NCBI RefSeq assembly: GCF_003217475.1
Contig: NZ_QJSP01000020.1
Span: 48,437-112,436, forward strand
From: Williamsia limnetica
GTDB taxonomy: Bacteria > Actinomycetota > Actinomycetes > Mycobacteriales > Mycobacteriaceae
Direction of reading: 5' to 3'
DNA length: 64,000 nucleotides
Shown here: positions 34,554 through 43,512 of the stretch, piece by piece
Layout: every line of letters starts with the position of its first letter
Numbering within the stretch: position 1 is the first letter of the stretch
Program-made: the position numbers and the translations under genes
The notes under the pieces: model-generated
Told to the model about the DNA's origin: nothing
Database searches by the model: none
Seen by the model: the letters and a program-made list of their open reading frames with translations, nothing else

Positions 34554-34649
34554 AGTTACTCGACGCGCGCATCCCGCAAGAAAAGAACGCCAACTTGCTG
34601 CGCAATATCTCTGTACATGTTTCTATTGTGCCGATGTTTCTATAGTGTG
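34554..34649. promoter_or_regulatory. Divergent regulatory region of pyc and the PEP-utilising enzyme gene
   Basis: The region holds the motif AGTTACT (34554-34560, in an 11-base ATAAAGTTACT identical to 61054-61064), TGTACATGTTT (34612-34622, a near match of TGTACATAGTT) and two imperfect tandem copies of ATGTTTCTAT (34617-34630 and 34634-34649). The second copy includes TATAGT, a plausible -10 element for the plus-strand operon starting at 34688. The promoter of pyc must lie around 34500-34570. Confidence 0.5.
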
Positions 34650-34687
34650 ACTTGAAATACAGTCCGACAGCACCTCGAGGAGGACTC

Positions 34688-36427
34688 GTGACGAACGAGC
34701 AGAACGCCGATACCTGGATCACCGACTGGGAGTACAGCGAGCGGTACCCCGTCTACACGCGAGCCAACGCAGGCGAGGTGCTCCCGGACCCGTCGAGTCC
34801 CCTGAATGTGAGCCTCGTCTGGAACAAGGGCCTCAACATCGGCTGGCGTGAGGGCTACGTCGAACACCTCGGTACGCACCTGGCATCGGAACTCGACGAG
34901 GTGATGCCCGAAACGCTCGGCAACTTCGGTGGGTACCACTTCACGAACTTCTCGGCGACCGAACTCAACGGTGCCCGCCTACCGGGCATGACCGTGCCGG
35001 AGTGGAACCGGCTGTGGGTCGGTGACCATCCGGACCTGCCGGACTACGTGGAGAAGCCCGGCCACGCCAACGCCGAGCTCACCGCACGGCTGGCAGAGAA
35101 GAGCGCCTGGGCGCTGACCACCGACGAGTTCCCGGAAGCCGAGCAGACCAAGCGCCGTGCCGACCAGGCCCGTGCGAACCGGCCCGACCTGAGCACACTG
35201 AGTGATCAGCAGTTGGTCGATCACGCCCGGTCGTTCGTCCCCGACCTGATCTTCTGCTACGCCTACCACCCGGTCACCACCACGCTGTCGACGGTCGGAC
35301 CTGCGGTCGCGGGCGCACTGCTGGCCTCGATCGGCGAGGCCGACAAACTCGGCGACCTGCTGAGCGGGCTCGGCGGCGTCGACTCGGCTGCTCCGTCGTT
35401 CGCACTGTGGGACATGGGCCGTCTGGTTGCGAGCTCCGAGGAGTTGACCTCGTTGTTCGACAACGGACTGGCCACCCTGCTCGACTCCGTGGACGCCAGC
35501 GGGTCTCCCGATGCAAAACAGTTCCGGACCGACTTCGATGACTTCCTCTACAAGTACGGCTCGCGCGCACCCAACGAGTGGGACATCCGTTCGGACAGCT
35601 GGGAATCCAAGCCCGTTCTGGCCCTGCTCGCGATCAACGGGATGCGGCTGAGCCCCGACTCGTCGAACCCCGAGCTGATCCGGGAGCGCAACGAGACCAA
35701 GCGGATCGCCCTGACTGCAGAACTCGCCGCCAAGATGCCCGATGAGGCGACTCGGCAGAGCTTCCTCGACGCAGCCAAGTCGATCACGCGGTTCATGCCG
35801 TGGCGTGAACGGACCAAGACTGCCTGTGTCAAGGTGATGGGCGAGATGCGCACTGCCCTCTACGAATTGGGCCACCGAATGGTCGCCCGCGGGGTGATGG
35901 AAGACCATCACGACGTCACGATGCTGCTCGCCGACGAGCTCGACGCCTTCGCAGCCGACCCCGAGTCCTTCACGGAGACCATCGCGCAGCGGCGCGAGCA
36001 GTATCTCGCGCTCTTCGACCTGGAGCCACCGTTCTTCCTGTTCGAGCCGCTTCCGCTGTCGCAGTGGCCGAAGCGCACCGAGCACAAAGCGGAGATCGCT
36101 GTTCCCGGCGACTCGCTTGCCGGTGTCTCCGGGGCGCCCGGGGTCAGTCGTGGTCGCGCCCGGATCTTGCATGATCCCTACGAGGCCGAACACCTGGAAG
36201 AAGGCGACATCATCATTGCGCCGCAGACAGATCCGGCCTGGACGCCTCTGTTCGACTTTGCCGGTGGCGTCGTGGTCAACGTGGGCTCGACCATCACGCA
36301 CTCGTCCATCGTCTGCCGGGAACTGGGCATCCCCTGCGCCGTCTCGGTACAGGACGCCACAGCGCGCATCCCCGACGGTGCGATGATCGAGGTCGACGGC
36401 AACACCGGAACAGTGACGGTCCTCTAG
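34688..36427 (+). CDS. PEP-utilising enzyme with phosphohistidine domain only (PpsA/RPH-like, no ATP-grasp, no PEP barrel)
   Basis: GTG start at 34688 with AGGAGGA 4 bases before it; 579 residues. The C-terminal 90 residues are a PEP-utiliser swivelling domain: DIIIAPQTDPAWTPLF, then NVGSTITHSSIVCRELGIPC with the phosphoryl-carrying His538. The N-terminal 480 residues are helical (WNKGLNIGWREGYVEH; GVMEDHHDVTMLLADELDAF) and resemble the substrate-binding plus middle regions of rifampin phosphotransferase and of phenylphosphate synthase subunit A. Neither an ATP-grasp nor a PEP-binding barrel is present, so the His must be charged by another protein; the PPDK-like gene at 50938 is a candidate. 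It heads a coupled operon with LLM, alcohol dehydrogenase and SDR genes and may phosphorylate an alcohol substrate. Confidence 0.85.
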   Translation: MTNEQNADTWITDWEYSERYPVYTRANAGEVLPDPSSPLNVSLVWNKGLNIGWREGYVEHLGTHLASELDEVMPETLGNFGGYHFTNFSATELNGARLPGMTVPEWNRLWVGDHPDLPDYVEKPGHANAELTARLAEKSAWALTTDEFPEAEQTKRRADQARANRPDLSTLSDQQLVDHARSFVPDLIFCYAYHPVTTTLSTVGPAVAGALLASIGEADKLGDLLSGLGGVDSAAPSFALWDMGRLVASSEELTSLFDNGLATLLDSVDASGSPDAKQFRTDFDDFLYKYGSRAPNEWDIRSDSWESKPVLALLAINGMRLSPDSSNPELIRERNETKRIALTAELAAKMPDEATRQSFLDAAKSITRFMPWRERTKTACVKVMGEMRTALYELGHRMVARGVMEDHHDVTMLLADELDAFAADPESFTETIAQRREQYLALFDLEPPFFLFEPLPLSQWPKRTEHKAEIAVPGDSLAGVSGAPGVSRGRARILHDPYEAEHLEEGDIIIAPQTDPAWTPLFDFAGGVVVNVGSTITHSSIVCRELGIPCAVSVQDATARIPDGAMIEVDGNTGTVTVL

Positions 36428-37374
36428 TGGTCGAGATCGGTCTGACCCTCCCCCAGCTCGGCGAACACGTCGACGCCGCGGCCATCCGGGCGTTCTCGAC
36501 CTCGGCTGAGGAACTCGGCTTCGCGAGCCTGTGGGTGCAGGAACACTTGTTCTATCCGGAGGCGAACGAGTCGATCTACGGCGGCCGGCACACCACCAGC
36601 GTCCACCCCGCGTATCGCTCGGTGCTCGGGGCGACCGAGCTGATGGCCTTTGTCGCCGCCTGTACCGAGAAGGCGATGATCGGCAGCAGTATCCTCGTCG
36701 CCGGCTACCACCGTCCCGTTGAATTGGCACAACGCCTTTCAACACTGGATGTCTTGTCCGGCGGTCGACTCGTCGCGGGTCTCGGAGCGGGGTGGTCGGA
36801 CGAGGAGCACGGCCAGATGGACGTCGACCCGCGCACGCGGGGCCGACGGATGAGCGAGCTCGTCAACGCCGTGCAAGCGTGCTGGGGTCCTGACCCGGTC
36901 GAGTTCTCCGGAGAGTTCTTTTCCATCCCGCGGTCGGTGATCCGTCCCAAGCCACTGCAGCAGCCGCACCCACCGCTGCTGTCCGGACTACGGTCGGCGG
37001 CCGGATTGGCCCGCACCGCAGCATTGTTCGACATCTGGAACCCCAGCAGCGGTACCGCCGAGGCCTTGCAGGAGCAGCTCGACACGATGGCAGGTCTACG
37101 TGCCGGCGACGCGGCACCGGTCCGACTCTTCCTGCGCTCATACCTGCAACGTCCCACCGATGCCGTCGGCTCCGGCGGACACGGCATCGAGGGTGTCCGC
37201 GGCGACCTGCGGACCGCAGTCGAGGCAGGGGCCGAGCAGTTCATCGTGGAGATAAACTTCTGGGACGAGATGCGATCCACCCAGGACTGGGCGGATGCGC
37301 CGGCCCGGCTGGCCTCGCTACTCGAGACCGCCGAAGAACTCTCGACCGACATTTCGAAAGCGAGTGTGTTGTGA
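36427..37374 (+). CDS. LLM-class (F420/flavin-dependent) oxidoreductase
   Basis: The 315-residue luciferase-like TIM-barrel protein starts at GTG 36427, sharing one base with the previous stop. Typical elements: MVEIGLTLPQLGEHVD, ELGFASLWVQEHLFYPEA, GYHRPVELAQRLSTLDVLSGGRLVAGLGAGWSD in sense (the barrel segment common to F420-dependent members) and ARLASLLETAEEL. Such enzymes oxidise or reduce substrates with F420 or FMN; Mycobacteriales have dozens. It is translationally coupled to the PEP-utiliser upstream and the zinc alcohol dehydrogenase downstream. Confidence 0.88.
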   Translation: MVEIGLTLPQLGEHVDAAAIRAFSTSAEELGFASLWVQEHLFYPEANESIYGGRHTTSVHPAYRSVLGATELMAFVAACTEKAMIGSSILVAGYHRPVELAQRLSTLDVLSGGRLVAGLGAGWSDEEHGQMDVDPRTRGRRMSELVNAVQACWGPDPVEFSGEFFSIPRSVIRPKPLQQPHPPLLSGLRSAAGLARTAALFDIWNPSSGTAEALQEQLDTMAGLRAGDAAPVRLFLRSYLQRPTDAVGSGGHGIEGVRGDLRTAVEAGAEQFIVEINFWDEMRSTQDWADAPARLASLLETAEELSTDISKASVL

Positions 37375-38477
37375 AGGCAGCAGTATTCGACGGCAACAGC
37401 CCGTCGCTGACGATCGAAGACATCCCCCGGCCCGAGCCGCGGCGCGGCGAGATCCTGTTGAAGGTCACCGCCTGCGGTGTCTGCCACACCGATCTCCACG
37501 TGCTCAAGTCCGAGGTGAAGTTCCCGGTCCCGGCGGTACTCGGTCATGAGGTGTCCGGTGTGGTCGAGCAGACCGGCGAGGGCGTGGACAACGTCGCCGT
37601 CGGTGACCGCGTCGTCTGCAGCTTCATCATGCCGTGCGGCGATTGCCGGCATTGCGTCAGCGGCAAAGAGGATCTCTGCGAAAAGTTCTTCGCACACAAC
37701 CGATTGAACGGCACTCTCTACGACGGAGAGACCCGCCTGGGCCGCGAAGACGGCACGCCGCTGGCCATGTACTCGATGGGCGGACTGGCCGAATACTGCG
37801 TCGTGCCGGCGTCTGACGCCTTCAAGGTTCCGGAGGGAGTCGGGCTCGGTGAGGTCTCGATCCTCGGTTGCAGCTCGTTCACCGCACTCGGTGCGATCAA
37901 CAACGCCGATCTGGTGCTGGGCGACCGGATCGCGGTGATCGCAGCTGGTGGGGTCGGATCGTCCATCGTGCAGTTCGCGGCCGCGTCCGGTGTCTCACAG
38001 ATCATCGCGATCGACATCGACGACGAGAAGCTCAAGGCCGTGGCAGCGCTGGGTGCCACCCACACGATCAACTCGCGGGACACCGATGTGGTCGCCGAGG
38101 TGAAGGCCCTCACCGACGGCCACGGAGTCGACGTCGCCTTCGAGGCCCTCGGCAACAAGCACACCTTCGCCACCGCGCTGGACGTTCTCGACGACGGCGG
38201 CCGCGCTGTGGTGGTCGGCATCGCACCCGCGGGCAGCGTCGGTGAGATCGACCTGGCCCGTCTGGTAAGGCGCAAGCTGGAGATCCACGGTTCGTATGGC
38301 GCCAAGGCTCGTACCGACATGCCCGCGCTGCTTCGGTTGGTGTCCGCCGGGATCGTGGAGCCCGAGCGCGTCATCACCCGCAGATACACGCTGGATCAGG
38401 TCGACGAGGCCTACCAGGCGCTTGCCCGCGGTGAGATCATCGGCCGCGCGATCATCGAGATGGAACCATCAGAGTGA
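37371..38477 (+). CDS. Zinc-dependent alcohol dehydrogenase (MDR superfamily)
   Basis: GTG start 37371 overlaps the previous stop by 4 bases; 368 residues. ACGVCHTDLHVLKSE holds the catalytic-zinc Cys, LGHEVSGVVEQTGEGV the His-Glu pair, and CGDCRHCVSGKEDLC the four Cys of the structural zinc. The Rossmann loop is AAGGVGSSIVQFA, followed by IDIDDEKL with the Asp expected for NAD preference. It oxidises an alcohol to an aldehyde or ketone. It is coupled to LLM and SDR genes in the plus-strand operon. Confidence 0.93.
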   Translation: MKAAVFDGNSPSLTIEDIPRPEPRRGEILLKVTACGVCHTDLHVLKSEVKFPVPAVLGHEVSGVVEQTGEGVDNVAVGDRVVCSFIMPCGDCRHCVSGKEDLCEKFFAHNRLNGTLYDGETRLGREDGTPLAMYSMGGLAEYCVVPASDAFKVPEGVGLGEVSILGCSSFTALGAINNADLVLGDRIAVIAAGGVGSSIVQFAAASGVSQIIAIDIDDEKLKAVAALGATHTINSRDTDVVAEVKALTDGHGVDVAFEALGNKHTFATALDVLDDGGRAVVVGIAPAGSVGEIDLARLVRRKLEIHGSYGAKARTDMPALLRLVSAGIVEPERVITRRYTLDQVDEAYQALARGEIIGRAIIEMEPSE

Positions 38478-39253
38478 GTGAGGCACCGGCGGAGGGCCTC
38501 GTTGCCGTCGTGACCGGCGCGGCCTCCGGCATCGGCCGCGCCGCGGTCGAGATCATCCTGGAACGTGGTGGGAAAGTCGTCGCATTCGACACCACCCCGG
38601 AGTCGTTGGACTGGCTCGCAGGGAACCCGAACGCAATGCCGTTCGTCGGCGACGTCACCTACGACGTCGACAACCGCGCCGCCATCGAGCTGGCCGAAGA
38701 GTCGTTCGGCCGGCTCGACGCCCTGATCCTGAATGCCGGCGTACCGGCCTCCGGTTCCATCGAGACCCTCGATATGGAGGTCTTCGACCGTTCGATCAAC
38801 GTCAACCTGCGCGCCGTCGCGCTGGGTGTACGGGAGTCGATTCCGGCTTTCCGACGCAGTGGGGGCGGCTCGGTGGTCATCACCGCCTCGGCGACCGCGA
38901 TGGGTGGTGAACCCAATCGTTGGCCCTACGCGGCCGCCAAGGCCGGCGTCGTGAATCTCGCGCGGTCGTTCGCGATCGACCTGGCGAACGACAAGATACG
39001 GGTCAACACCGTGTGCCCTGGCCCGATCAGCACCGGGATGACCAAGCGCATCGAGGAGAACACCCCGGAGCGGTATCAGTCGCTCGCGTCGATGGTTCCC
39101 CTGCAACGATGGGGCACCGCGCGTGAGGTCGGTGAGGTCATCGCCTTCCTGGCCTCACCGTTGGCATCGTTTGTCACCGGCGCATCGATACCCGTCGACG
39201 GCGGGGCGACCTGCGGCAGTGGGCAGACCATCCCGATCCCTGCACCCGCCTGA
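38474..39253 (+). CDS. Short-chain dehydrogenase/reductase
   Basis: GTG start 38474, 4-base overlap with the alcohol dehydrogenase; 259 residues. TGAASGIGRAA is the cofactor loop, DALILNAGVPASG the N-A-G motif, ITASATAMGG the catalytic Ser region, YAAAKAG the Tyr-x-x-x-Lys, and RVNTVCPGPISTGM follows. The Asp in VVAFDTTPE at the end of the second strand points to NAD(H). It is the last gene of the operon beginning at 34688, and the palindromic terminator begins with the base after its stop codon. Confidence 0.92.
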   Translation: MSEAPAEGLVAVVTGAASGIGRAAVEIILERGGKVVAFDTTPESLDWLAGNPNAMPFVGDVTYDVDNRAAIELAEESFGRLDALILNAGVPASGSIETLDMEVFDRSINVNLRAVALGVRESIPAFRRSGGGSVVITASATAMGGEPNRWPYAAAKAGVVNLARSFAIDLANDKIRVNTVCPGPISTGMTKRIEENTPERYQSLASMVPLQRWGTAREVGEVIAFLASPLASFVTGASIPVDGGATCGSGQTIPIPAPA

Positions 39254-39329
39254 CCCGCAAACGCTCCACATATGCGAAGACGCACCACATATTTGTGGTG
39301 CGTCTTCGTATTTCTGGAGCGTTTGCGGG
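39254..39329. terminator. Long nested palindrome (copy 2 of the dispersed terminator-like element)
   Basis: Outer arms CCCGCAAACGCTCCA (39254-39268) and TGGAGCGTTTGCGGG (39315-39329) are perfectly complementary, as are inner arms CGAAGACGCACCACA (39275-39289) and its complement (39294-39308). The whole 76-bp element could fold to one long, almost perfect hairpin. It fills the gap between convergent genes and is related to the copy at 30051-30118 (shared CAAACG ends, CGAAGACG inner arm, CGTCTTCGTATTTC). Confidence 0.85.
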
Positions 39330-39340
39330 TTGGGCTGGGA

Positions 39341-40396
39341 CTAGCGGCGAGGGTCGACCAAGACCTTGGCGTGTTCGCTGGTACCCGAATCGAGCTCCCT
39401 GAACATCGCCACCAGCTCGCCGAGCCCAATGGTGCCGGTGTGCAGCGACTTCACGTCGATACGTCCGTCGGCGATCAGCCTCATGGTGGCGGCGAAGTCC
39501 TCGTGGGAGTACGCGAGCGATCCGATGACGGTCAGTTCGCGACTCTGCCAATCCCCATAACTCACAGACGAATCGGTGCCCGGATAGCCGAGCAACGCGA
39601 GCGTCCCGCCGCGCCGCACCAGTTCCGCCGAGGGCTGCAGCAGAGCTGCGACCCCGGTGCATTCGAACAACACGTCCGCGCCCAACCCGTTCGTGGCGTC
39701 GGCAAGCATCCCGGGCAGGTCGGCCGGCTCGACCACATCGGTGAAGCCGAGGGCGGTGGCCGCGGCCCGGCGCGGGGCCGACGGTTCGCTGATGATGAGC
39801 CTGCCCGCCCCACCGGTGCGTGCGTGTTGTGCGGTGAGCAAGCCGATCGGTCCTGCGCCTTGGACGACGACGGTCGACCCGAACCGGAGCTGAGCCCGCC
39901 GGACCGCGTGAAACGTCACCGTCGCCGGTTCCATCAGCGCCGCTTCTTCGTCGGACAGCTCGTCGAGCACGGGAATCGCTCGCCGGGCAGACACTTTCAG
40001 CTTGGTCGCGAAACCACCATGGGTGGGCGCATCGTCGGTGATGCCGTTGGCCTCCGCGAACGCCAGATCACAGTTGGAGGCGTGACCTGCGCGGCACTGG
40101 GCACAGATACCGCACGCAGGGCCGACACCGGCAACCACGCGTTGCCCGACCTCCACCGTCGTGACGTCGGCGCCGACCGCGCTGACGGTGCCCATCCATT
40201 CATGTCCGAACACCGCAGGTGGCAGGGCGGCCGACGCGTACCCGTGGGTGTCGGTGGCACAGATGCCGCAGAATCCGATGTCGACGACCACACCGTCAGG
40301 CGCCGGCCCGGGCTCGGCCTCGACAACGGTCTCCGCGACCTCGGGCGCGATCATGTGAACGAACTTGCTCTCCACTGCAGATGTCATGCGTGTCAT
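39341..40396 (-). CDS. Zinc-dependent alcohol dehydrogenase (sorbitol/threonine dehydrogenase-like)
   Basis: Start ATG 40396 shares a base with the stop of the LLM gene upstream; about 351 residues. GFCGICATDTHGY has the catalytic Cys, FGHEWMGTVSAVG the His-Glu pair, and CGICAQCRAGHASNC the structural-zinc Cys set. The Rossmann loop is VQGAGPIGLLTAQHA. It belongs to the polyol-type MDR group. It is the last gene of the minus-strand operon that begins with the ABC importer, so it probably oxidises a hydroxyl group of the imported molecule. Confidence 0.92.
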   Translation of the reverse strand: MTRMTSAVESKFVHMIAPEVAETVVEAEPGPAPDGVVVDIGFCGICATDTHGYASAALPPAVFGHEWMGTVSAVGADVTTVEVGQRVVAGVGPACGICAQCRAGHASNCDLAFAEANGITDDAPTHGGFATKLKVSARRAIPVLDELSDEEAALMEPATVTFHAVRRAQLRFGSTVVVQGAGPIGLLTAQHARTGGAGRLIISEPSAPRRAAATALGFTDVVEPADLPGMLADATNGLGADVLFECTGVAALLQPSAELVRRGGTLALLGYPGTDSSVSYGDWQSRELTVIGSLAYSHEDFAATMRLIADGRIDVKSLHTGTIGLGELVAMFRELDSGTSEHAKVLVDPRR

Positions 40397-41364
40397 CACT
40401 TTCCGGTCATGCGCTCGACGATGGGCGCGAATTGTTCGTAAGCTCGGTCGCCGATGGTGAAGTAGGAGAAGCCGAACTCTTCCCGCCGCTGTTCGAGCTG
40501 CTCGCAGATGTCATCGACCGACCCGACGAGCGCGTGGGGAAAAGCTCGCAGCTCGTCGCGAGAGAATCCCGTGCGCTCGATCAGCGCCTCCTCGGTTACG
40601 TCGGTCTGCCCTTCGATGGCCACGAAATAGGCGCCCGTCTCGAGTTCGATGCCGTCCACCCGGTCTCCCGCGCCGTCGCGCACCCAGCCCAGCTTCTTGT
40701 GTGTCTCTTCGACGGTCGAGGTGAGCACGCTGTCCGAACCCAGCACACCCGAACGGTTGTTGAAATTGATACTGACGATGTCGGCGGTTCTGCCTGCCAA
40801 CGTCAGCACTCGCCGCGCGCCGCCGCCGATCATGATCGGCGGCGTGATCTCGGGCACCGGCAACGGCGCGAAGCTGTGCGCCTTGACGAACGTGCCGTCG
40901 ACCTTGATCTCGTCCCCGGCCAGGTACTGGGTGATCAGCTCGACGGTTTCTTCGAGTCGGTCCACCCGCAGACCTGCCGACGGGAAGTCGATGCCCATCG
41001 CGTCGTATTCAGAGCCGAGCCAGCCTGCGCCGAGCCCGATCTCGATTCGGTCTGGTGCGAACATCGCAAGAGTCGCAGCCTCTTTCGCCAGCACCACCGG
41101 TTCGTGGTAGCTGGTGCAGAACATGCGGCAACCTACCTTCAACGTGTCGGTGACCTCTGCGGCGACGGCCATGCTCGTGATCGGTGCCATCGTCACCGGA
41201 CGATGCCCGGTCGGGTCGAGCGCTGGGCCCGGCCCGATGTAGTGATCGGACACGTGCAGGGCTGAATAGCCCATGTCTTCGACCTTGTGCGCGACGTCGC
41301 GCCATTCCTGTCCGGTGTTTGCCCGATAGACCTGGGCAGCGAACCTGAAGGGTTTCTTAGTCAT
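40396..41364 (-). CDS. LLM-class F420-dependent oxidoreductase
   Basis: The 322-residue protein starts at ATG 41364. MTKKPFRFAAQVYRANTGQE opens the barrel, EDMGYSALHVSDHYIGPGPA and EIGLGAGWLGSEYDAMGIDF are diagnostic of the mycobacterial F420-dependent LLM group often named by the TIGR03621 model. EITPPIMIGGGARRVLTLAG is the conserved phosphate/cofactor region. It sits between the isomerase-like gene and the zinc dehydrogenase in the importer operon. The substrate is unknown. Confidence 0.9.
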   Translation of the reverse strand: MTKKPFRFAAQVYRANTGQEWRDVAHKVEDMGYSALHVSDHYIGPGPALDPTGHRPVTMAPITSMAVAAEVTDTLKVGCRMFCTSYHEPVVLAKEAATLAMFAPDRIEIGLGAGWLGSEYDAMGIDFPSAGLRVDRLEETVELITQYLAGDEIKVDGTFVKAHSFAPLPVPEITPPIMIGGGARRVLTLAGRTADIVSINFNNRSGVLGSDSVLTSTVEETHKKLGWVRDGAGDRVDGIELETGAYFVAIEGQTDVTEEALIERTGFSRDELRAFPHALVGSVDDICEQLEQRREEFGFSYFTIGDRAYEQFAPIVERMTGK

Positions 41365-41393
41365 GACTACAGTTTCTCATTCATCGTCGATTT

Positions 41394-42236
41394 TCACGAG
41401 GCCGGGCTCGGTGCGAGTGCCGCCGCCTTCAGCACCTCACGCGCGGCCCGGCCGAGGTCGGCAGTCCATCCACGCGGGTCGGTGACGGACCGGGCGGACG
41501 GTGCCTCCACACTGACCGCCGCAGTCGCCGGCAACCGGCGTAGCAGTTCGACCAGGGGCAATGCCCCCGTTCCTGGAGCGAGGCGATCGGTTCGGGCCTC
41601 CGTGATCGCCGCGTTGTGATCCGCGGCGGGTGCGTCCGTGGGCGCATCACAGAGCTGGCAGTACGGCATCAGGTCGGGGGCGATGGCATCGAGCTCACTC
41701 CACTGCGAACCCGCACGAGAGAAATGCAGTGCGTCGACGAGCACTCCGGCATCCGAACCGCGCGCGTCGAGAACGAACTTCGCTGCAGCCGTCATGTCGC
41801 GAACCGACGAGAACACCATGGGCTCCAAACAGGATCTGAGTCCGTACTCGCCGGACAACTCCGCCAACTCGGCAAAGTTGTCTGTGGCCCGCGAATAGTC
41901 GTCATCGAGAACGGTCACCAGGAGATGGCTCGCGTCGAGTTCGGCGCCCGCCTCGAGCACCGCCGACCAATCTGCCCGCGAGCTCCCCGGATGCAGTTTG
42001 ACCACCTCGACATCGAGCACCCGCATCCCGTTGTCGGACAGGGCGGTCTTGGTCTCGCGCAGGAGCGCCGACCCCGCACGGAGCTGAAACCCACGGTCCT
42101 GCGCCGTCTGCGCCACCCGTAGGCCGACAGCGTCGAAACCGCCGAATGCGGCGTTGTCGATGAACTGCGGTGGCGGCACGCCGATCGCCGACAGGTGCGA
42201 GAGGGACAATATGCGTTGCGCTGGAGTGACTTCCAC
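41394..42236 (-). CDS. Sugar-phosphate isomerase/epimerase-like TIM-barrel protein
   Basis: GTG 42236 with CGGAG 5 bases upstream is preferred (280 residues): the alternative ATG at 42308 lies inside the hairpin at 42266-42307. The sequence fits the xylose-isomerase-like TIM barrel (AP endonuclease 2 superfamily): RVLDVEVVKLHPGSSRADW, YGLRSCLEPMVFSSVRDM, DAGVLVDALHFSRAGS, with Glu, Asp and His residues at the ends of strands that would bind a divalent metal. Members isomerise sugars, inosose or hydroxypyruvate. In an importer operon with polyol-type dehydrogenases it suggests a polyhydroxylated or cyclic substrate. Confidence 0.8.
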   Translation of the reverse strand: MEVTPAQRILSLSHLSAIGVPPPQFIDNAAFGGFDAVGLRVAQTAQDRGFQLRAGSALLRETKTALSDNGMRVLDVEVVKLHPGSSRADWSAVLEAGAELDASHLLVTVLDDDYSRATDNFAELAELSGEYGLRSCLEPMVFSSVRDMTAAAKFVLDARGSDAGVLVDALHFSRAGSQWSELDAIAPDLMPYCQLCDAPTDAPAADHNAAITEARTDRLAPGTGALPLVELLRRLPATAAVSVEAPSARSVTDPRGWTADLGRAAREVLKAAALAPSPAS

Positions 42237-42265
42237 CCTTACTCCGATCTGGTTGCCGCCTGAGA

Positions 42266-42307
42266 TGACACTGCCCGGGCGGTCGTGCTCGGGCCCGGGC
42301 AGTGTCA
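42266..42307 (-). terminator. Hairpin after the distal substrate-binding protein gene
   Basis: TGACACTGCCCGGG (42266-42279) pairs perfectly with CCCGGGCAGTGTCA (42294-42307), 14 bp with a 14-base loop. It lies 18 bases after the stop of the binding-protein gene and has no U-tract. It may act as a partial terminator or 3' stabiliser, keeping binding-protein mRNA more abundant than the downstream catabolic genes. Confidence 0.7.
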
Positions 42308-42325
42308 CTCATGGGGTGTTGATTC

Positions 42326-43450
42326 CTACTTGAGCCACAGGGCCTTGAACTGATCTTGGTAGTCCGCGACACCTACCCAGTAGCCCGTGTCGGCGTCGAT
42401 GACGGCCGAGTCGATGTTCTCCGCATTGAGCAGCTGTGTCGGGAGGAACGCCGCGTCCGCCGGAGCGAGGTCGTCCCCATTGAACTGGCGGGCCAGCATG
42501 TCGATGACACGCCATCCGAGAATCTGGACCGGGAATCCGACCCACACGCTGTTGTCGCCGTCCTTGAGCGATTTCAGGTTGTCGGGAGTGGGGGTCTGAC
42601 CCGCGAAGGTCACCTGATCCTGCAGTCCCGCGCCGCGCAGGGCGGCGTCGACGCCGAGCACGAGGTCTCCGAAGGAGAACACCGCGTAGTTGATGTTCGG
42701 ATCACGCTGCAGCGTACTGACGACGCTCTGCGGGGTCTTGGTGCCGAGGTCGGCGACCTGCTGGTTGACGAGTTCGACCTTGCAGTCGGGGCACTGAGCC
42801 TTCATCTGCGCGGTGAACGCGTCGGTGAAGATGTTCAGGATCGGGTAGTCGGTGATGGTGAAGATGGCGACGTTGGCCTTGCCTTCGGACTCGGCGACCA
42901 CCTGGCTGGCGACCATCTTGCCCCACTCCTGCACCTGCCCGTCTCCGTCCAGCGACGTCGAGATGACGCCTGGGATCGGTTCACCGGACACACTGTCGGC
43001 GATCACCGGGATGCCGGCCGCCTTGGCGGATTCGATCTGCTTGGCGACCATCGACAGGGGGGTACCGGACATGTGGATGGCATCGGGCTTGAGCGCGATC
43101 GCCTGGTCGATTGCCTTGCCTGCGGCCTCGGCATCGGTGCCCATGGTGATGCGCTGGTACCGCCAACCCAGCAGATCGGCCGCCTGCTGGATGGCGTCGT
43201 TCTTGGCACTGGAAATAGGCTGCGGCGTCTCGATGCTGATGACGTACTTGCCGGCGACGGGAGCCTTGCTCAGCGGGGTGTCGAGGACGAGACCGGCAGG
43301 CGCCGCTTCGTACTGGTCTGCCACTGCCTGCGCGCCGGAGACGTCGGCCGCCTGGCCGCTGCCGCCGTCGTCGGAGCTGCTACACGCTGTCGCGAACATA
43401 CTCGCGGCGACAACGGCGACGAACGCCTTTGTCCATCTGGTGGTCTTCAC
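42326..43450 (-). CDS. Sugar-type ABC transporter substrate-binding lipoprotein (copy A)
   Basis: The 374-residue protein starts MKTTRWTKAFVAVVAASMFA and has the lipobox FATACSS, so Cys23 would be lipidated after cleavage. The mature part is a periplasmic-binding type 1 fold like ribose/xylose-binding proteins: YVISIETPQPISSAKNDAIQ, KPDAIHMSGTPLSMVAKQIE, AGIPVIADSVSGEPIPGV. A CPDC motif in the middle is unusual for the family. It is a tandem paralogue of the protein at 43513-44637, same length and nearly the same sequence throughout. It captures the substrate outside the membrane for the permease and ATPase upstream. Confidence 0.93.
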   Translation of the reverse strand: MKTTRWTKAFVAVVAASMFATACSSSDDGGSGQAADVSGAQAVADQYEAAPAGLVLDTPLSKAPVAGKYVISIETPQPISSAKNDAIQQAADLLGWRYQRITMGTDAEAAGKAIDQAIALKPDAIHMSGTPLSMVAKQIESAKAAGIPVIADSVSGEPIPGVISTSLDGDGQVQEWGKMVASQVVAESEGKANVAIFTITDYPILNIFTDAFTAQMKAQCPDCKVELVNQQVADLGTKTPQSVVSTLQRDPNINYAVFSFGDLVLGVDAALRGAGLQDQVTFAGQTPTPDNLKSLKDGDNSVWVGFPVQILGWRVIDMLARQFNGDDLAPADAAFLPTQLLNAENIDSAVIDADTGYWVGVADYQDQFKALWLK

Positions 43451-43512
43451 TGGGATTCCTCTCGGGGGTGGCTTGAGCGCCGTGGACTGAACGAAAATTG
43501 TTGTCGGGAAAA

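Noticed and set aside
42237..42308. ATG 42308 as start of the isomerase-like gene
   Set aside because: The ATG lies within a perfect 14-bp hairpin right after the preceding gene and lacks a ribosome site; GTG 42236 has one.
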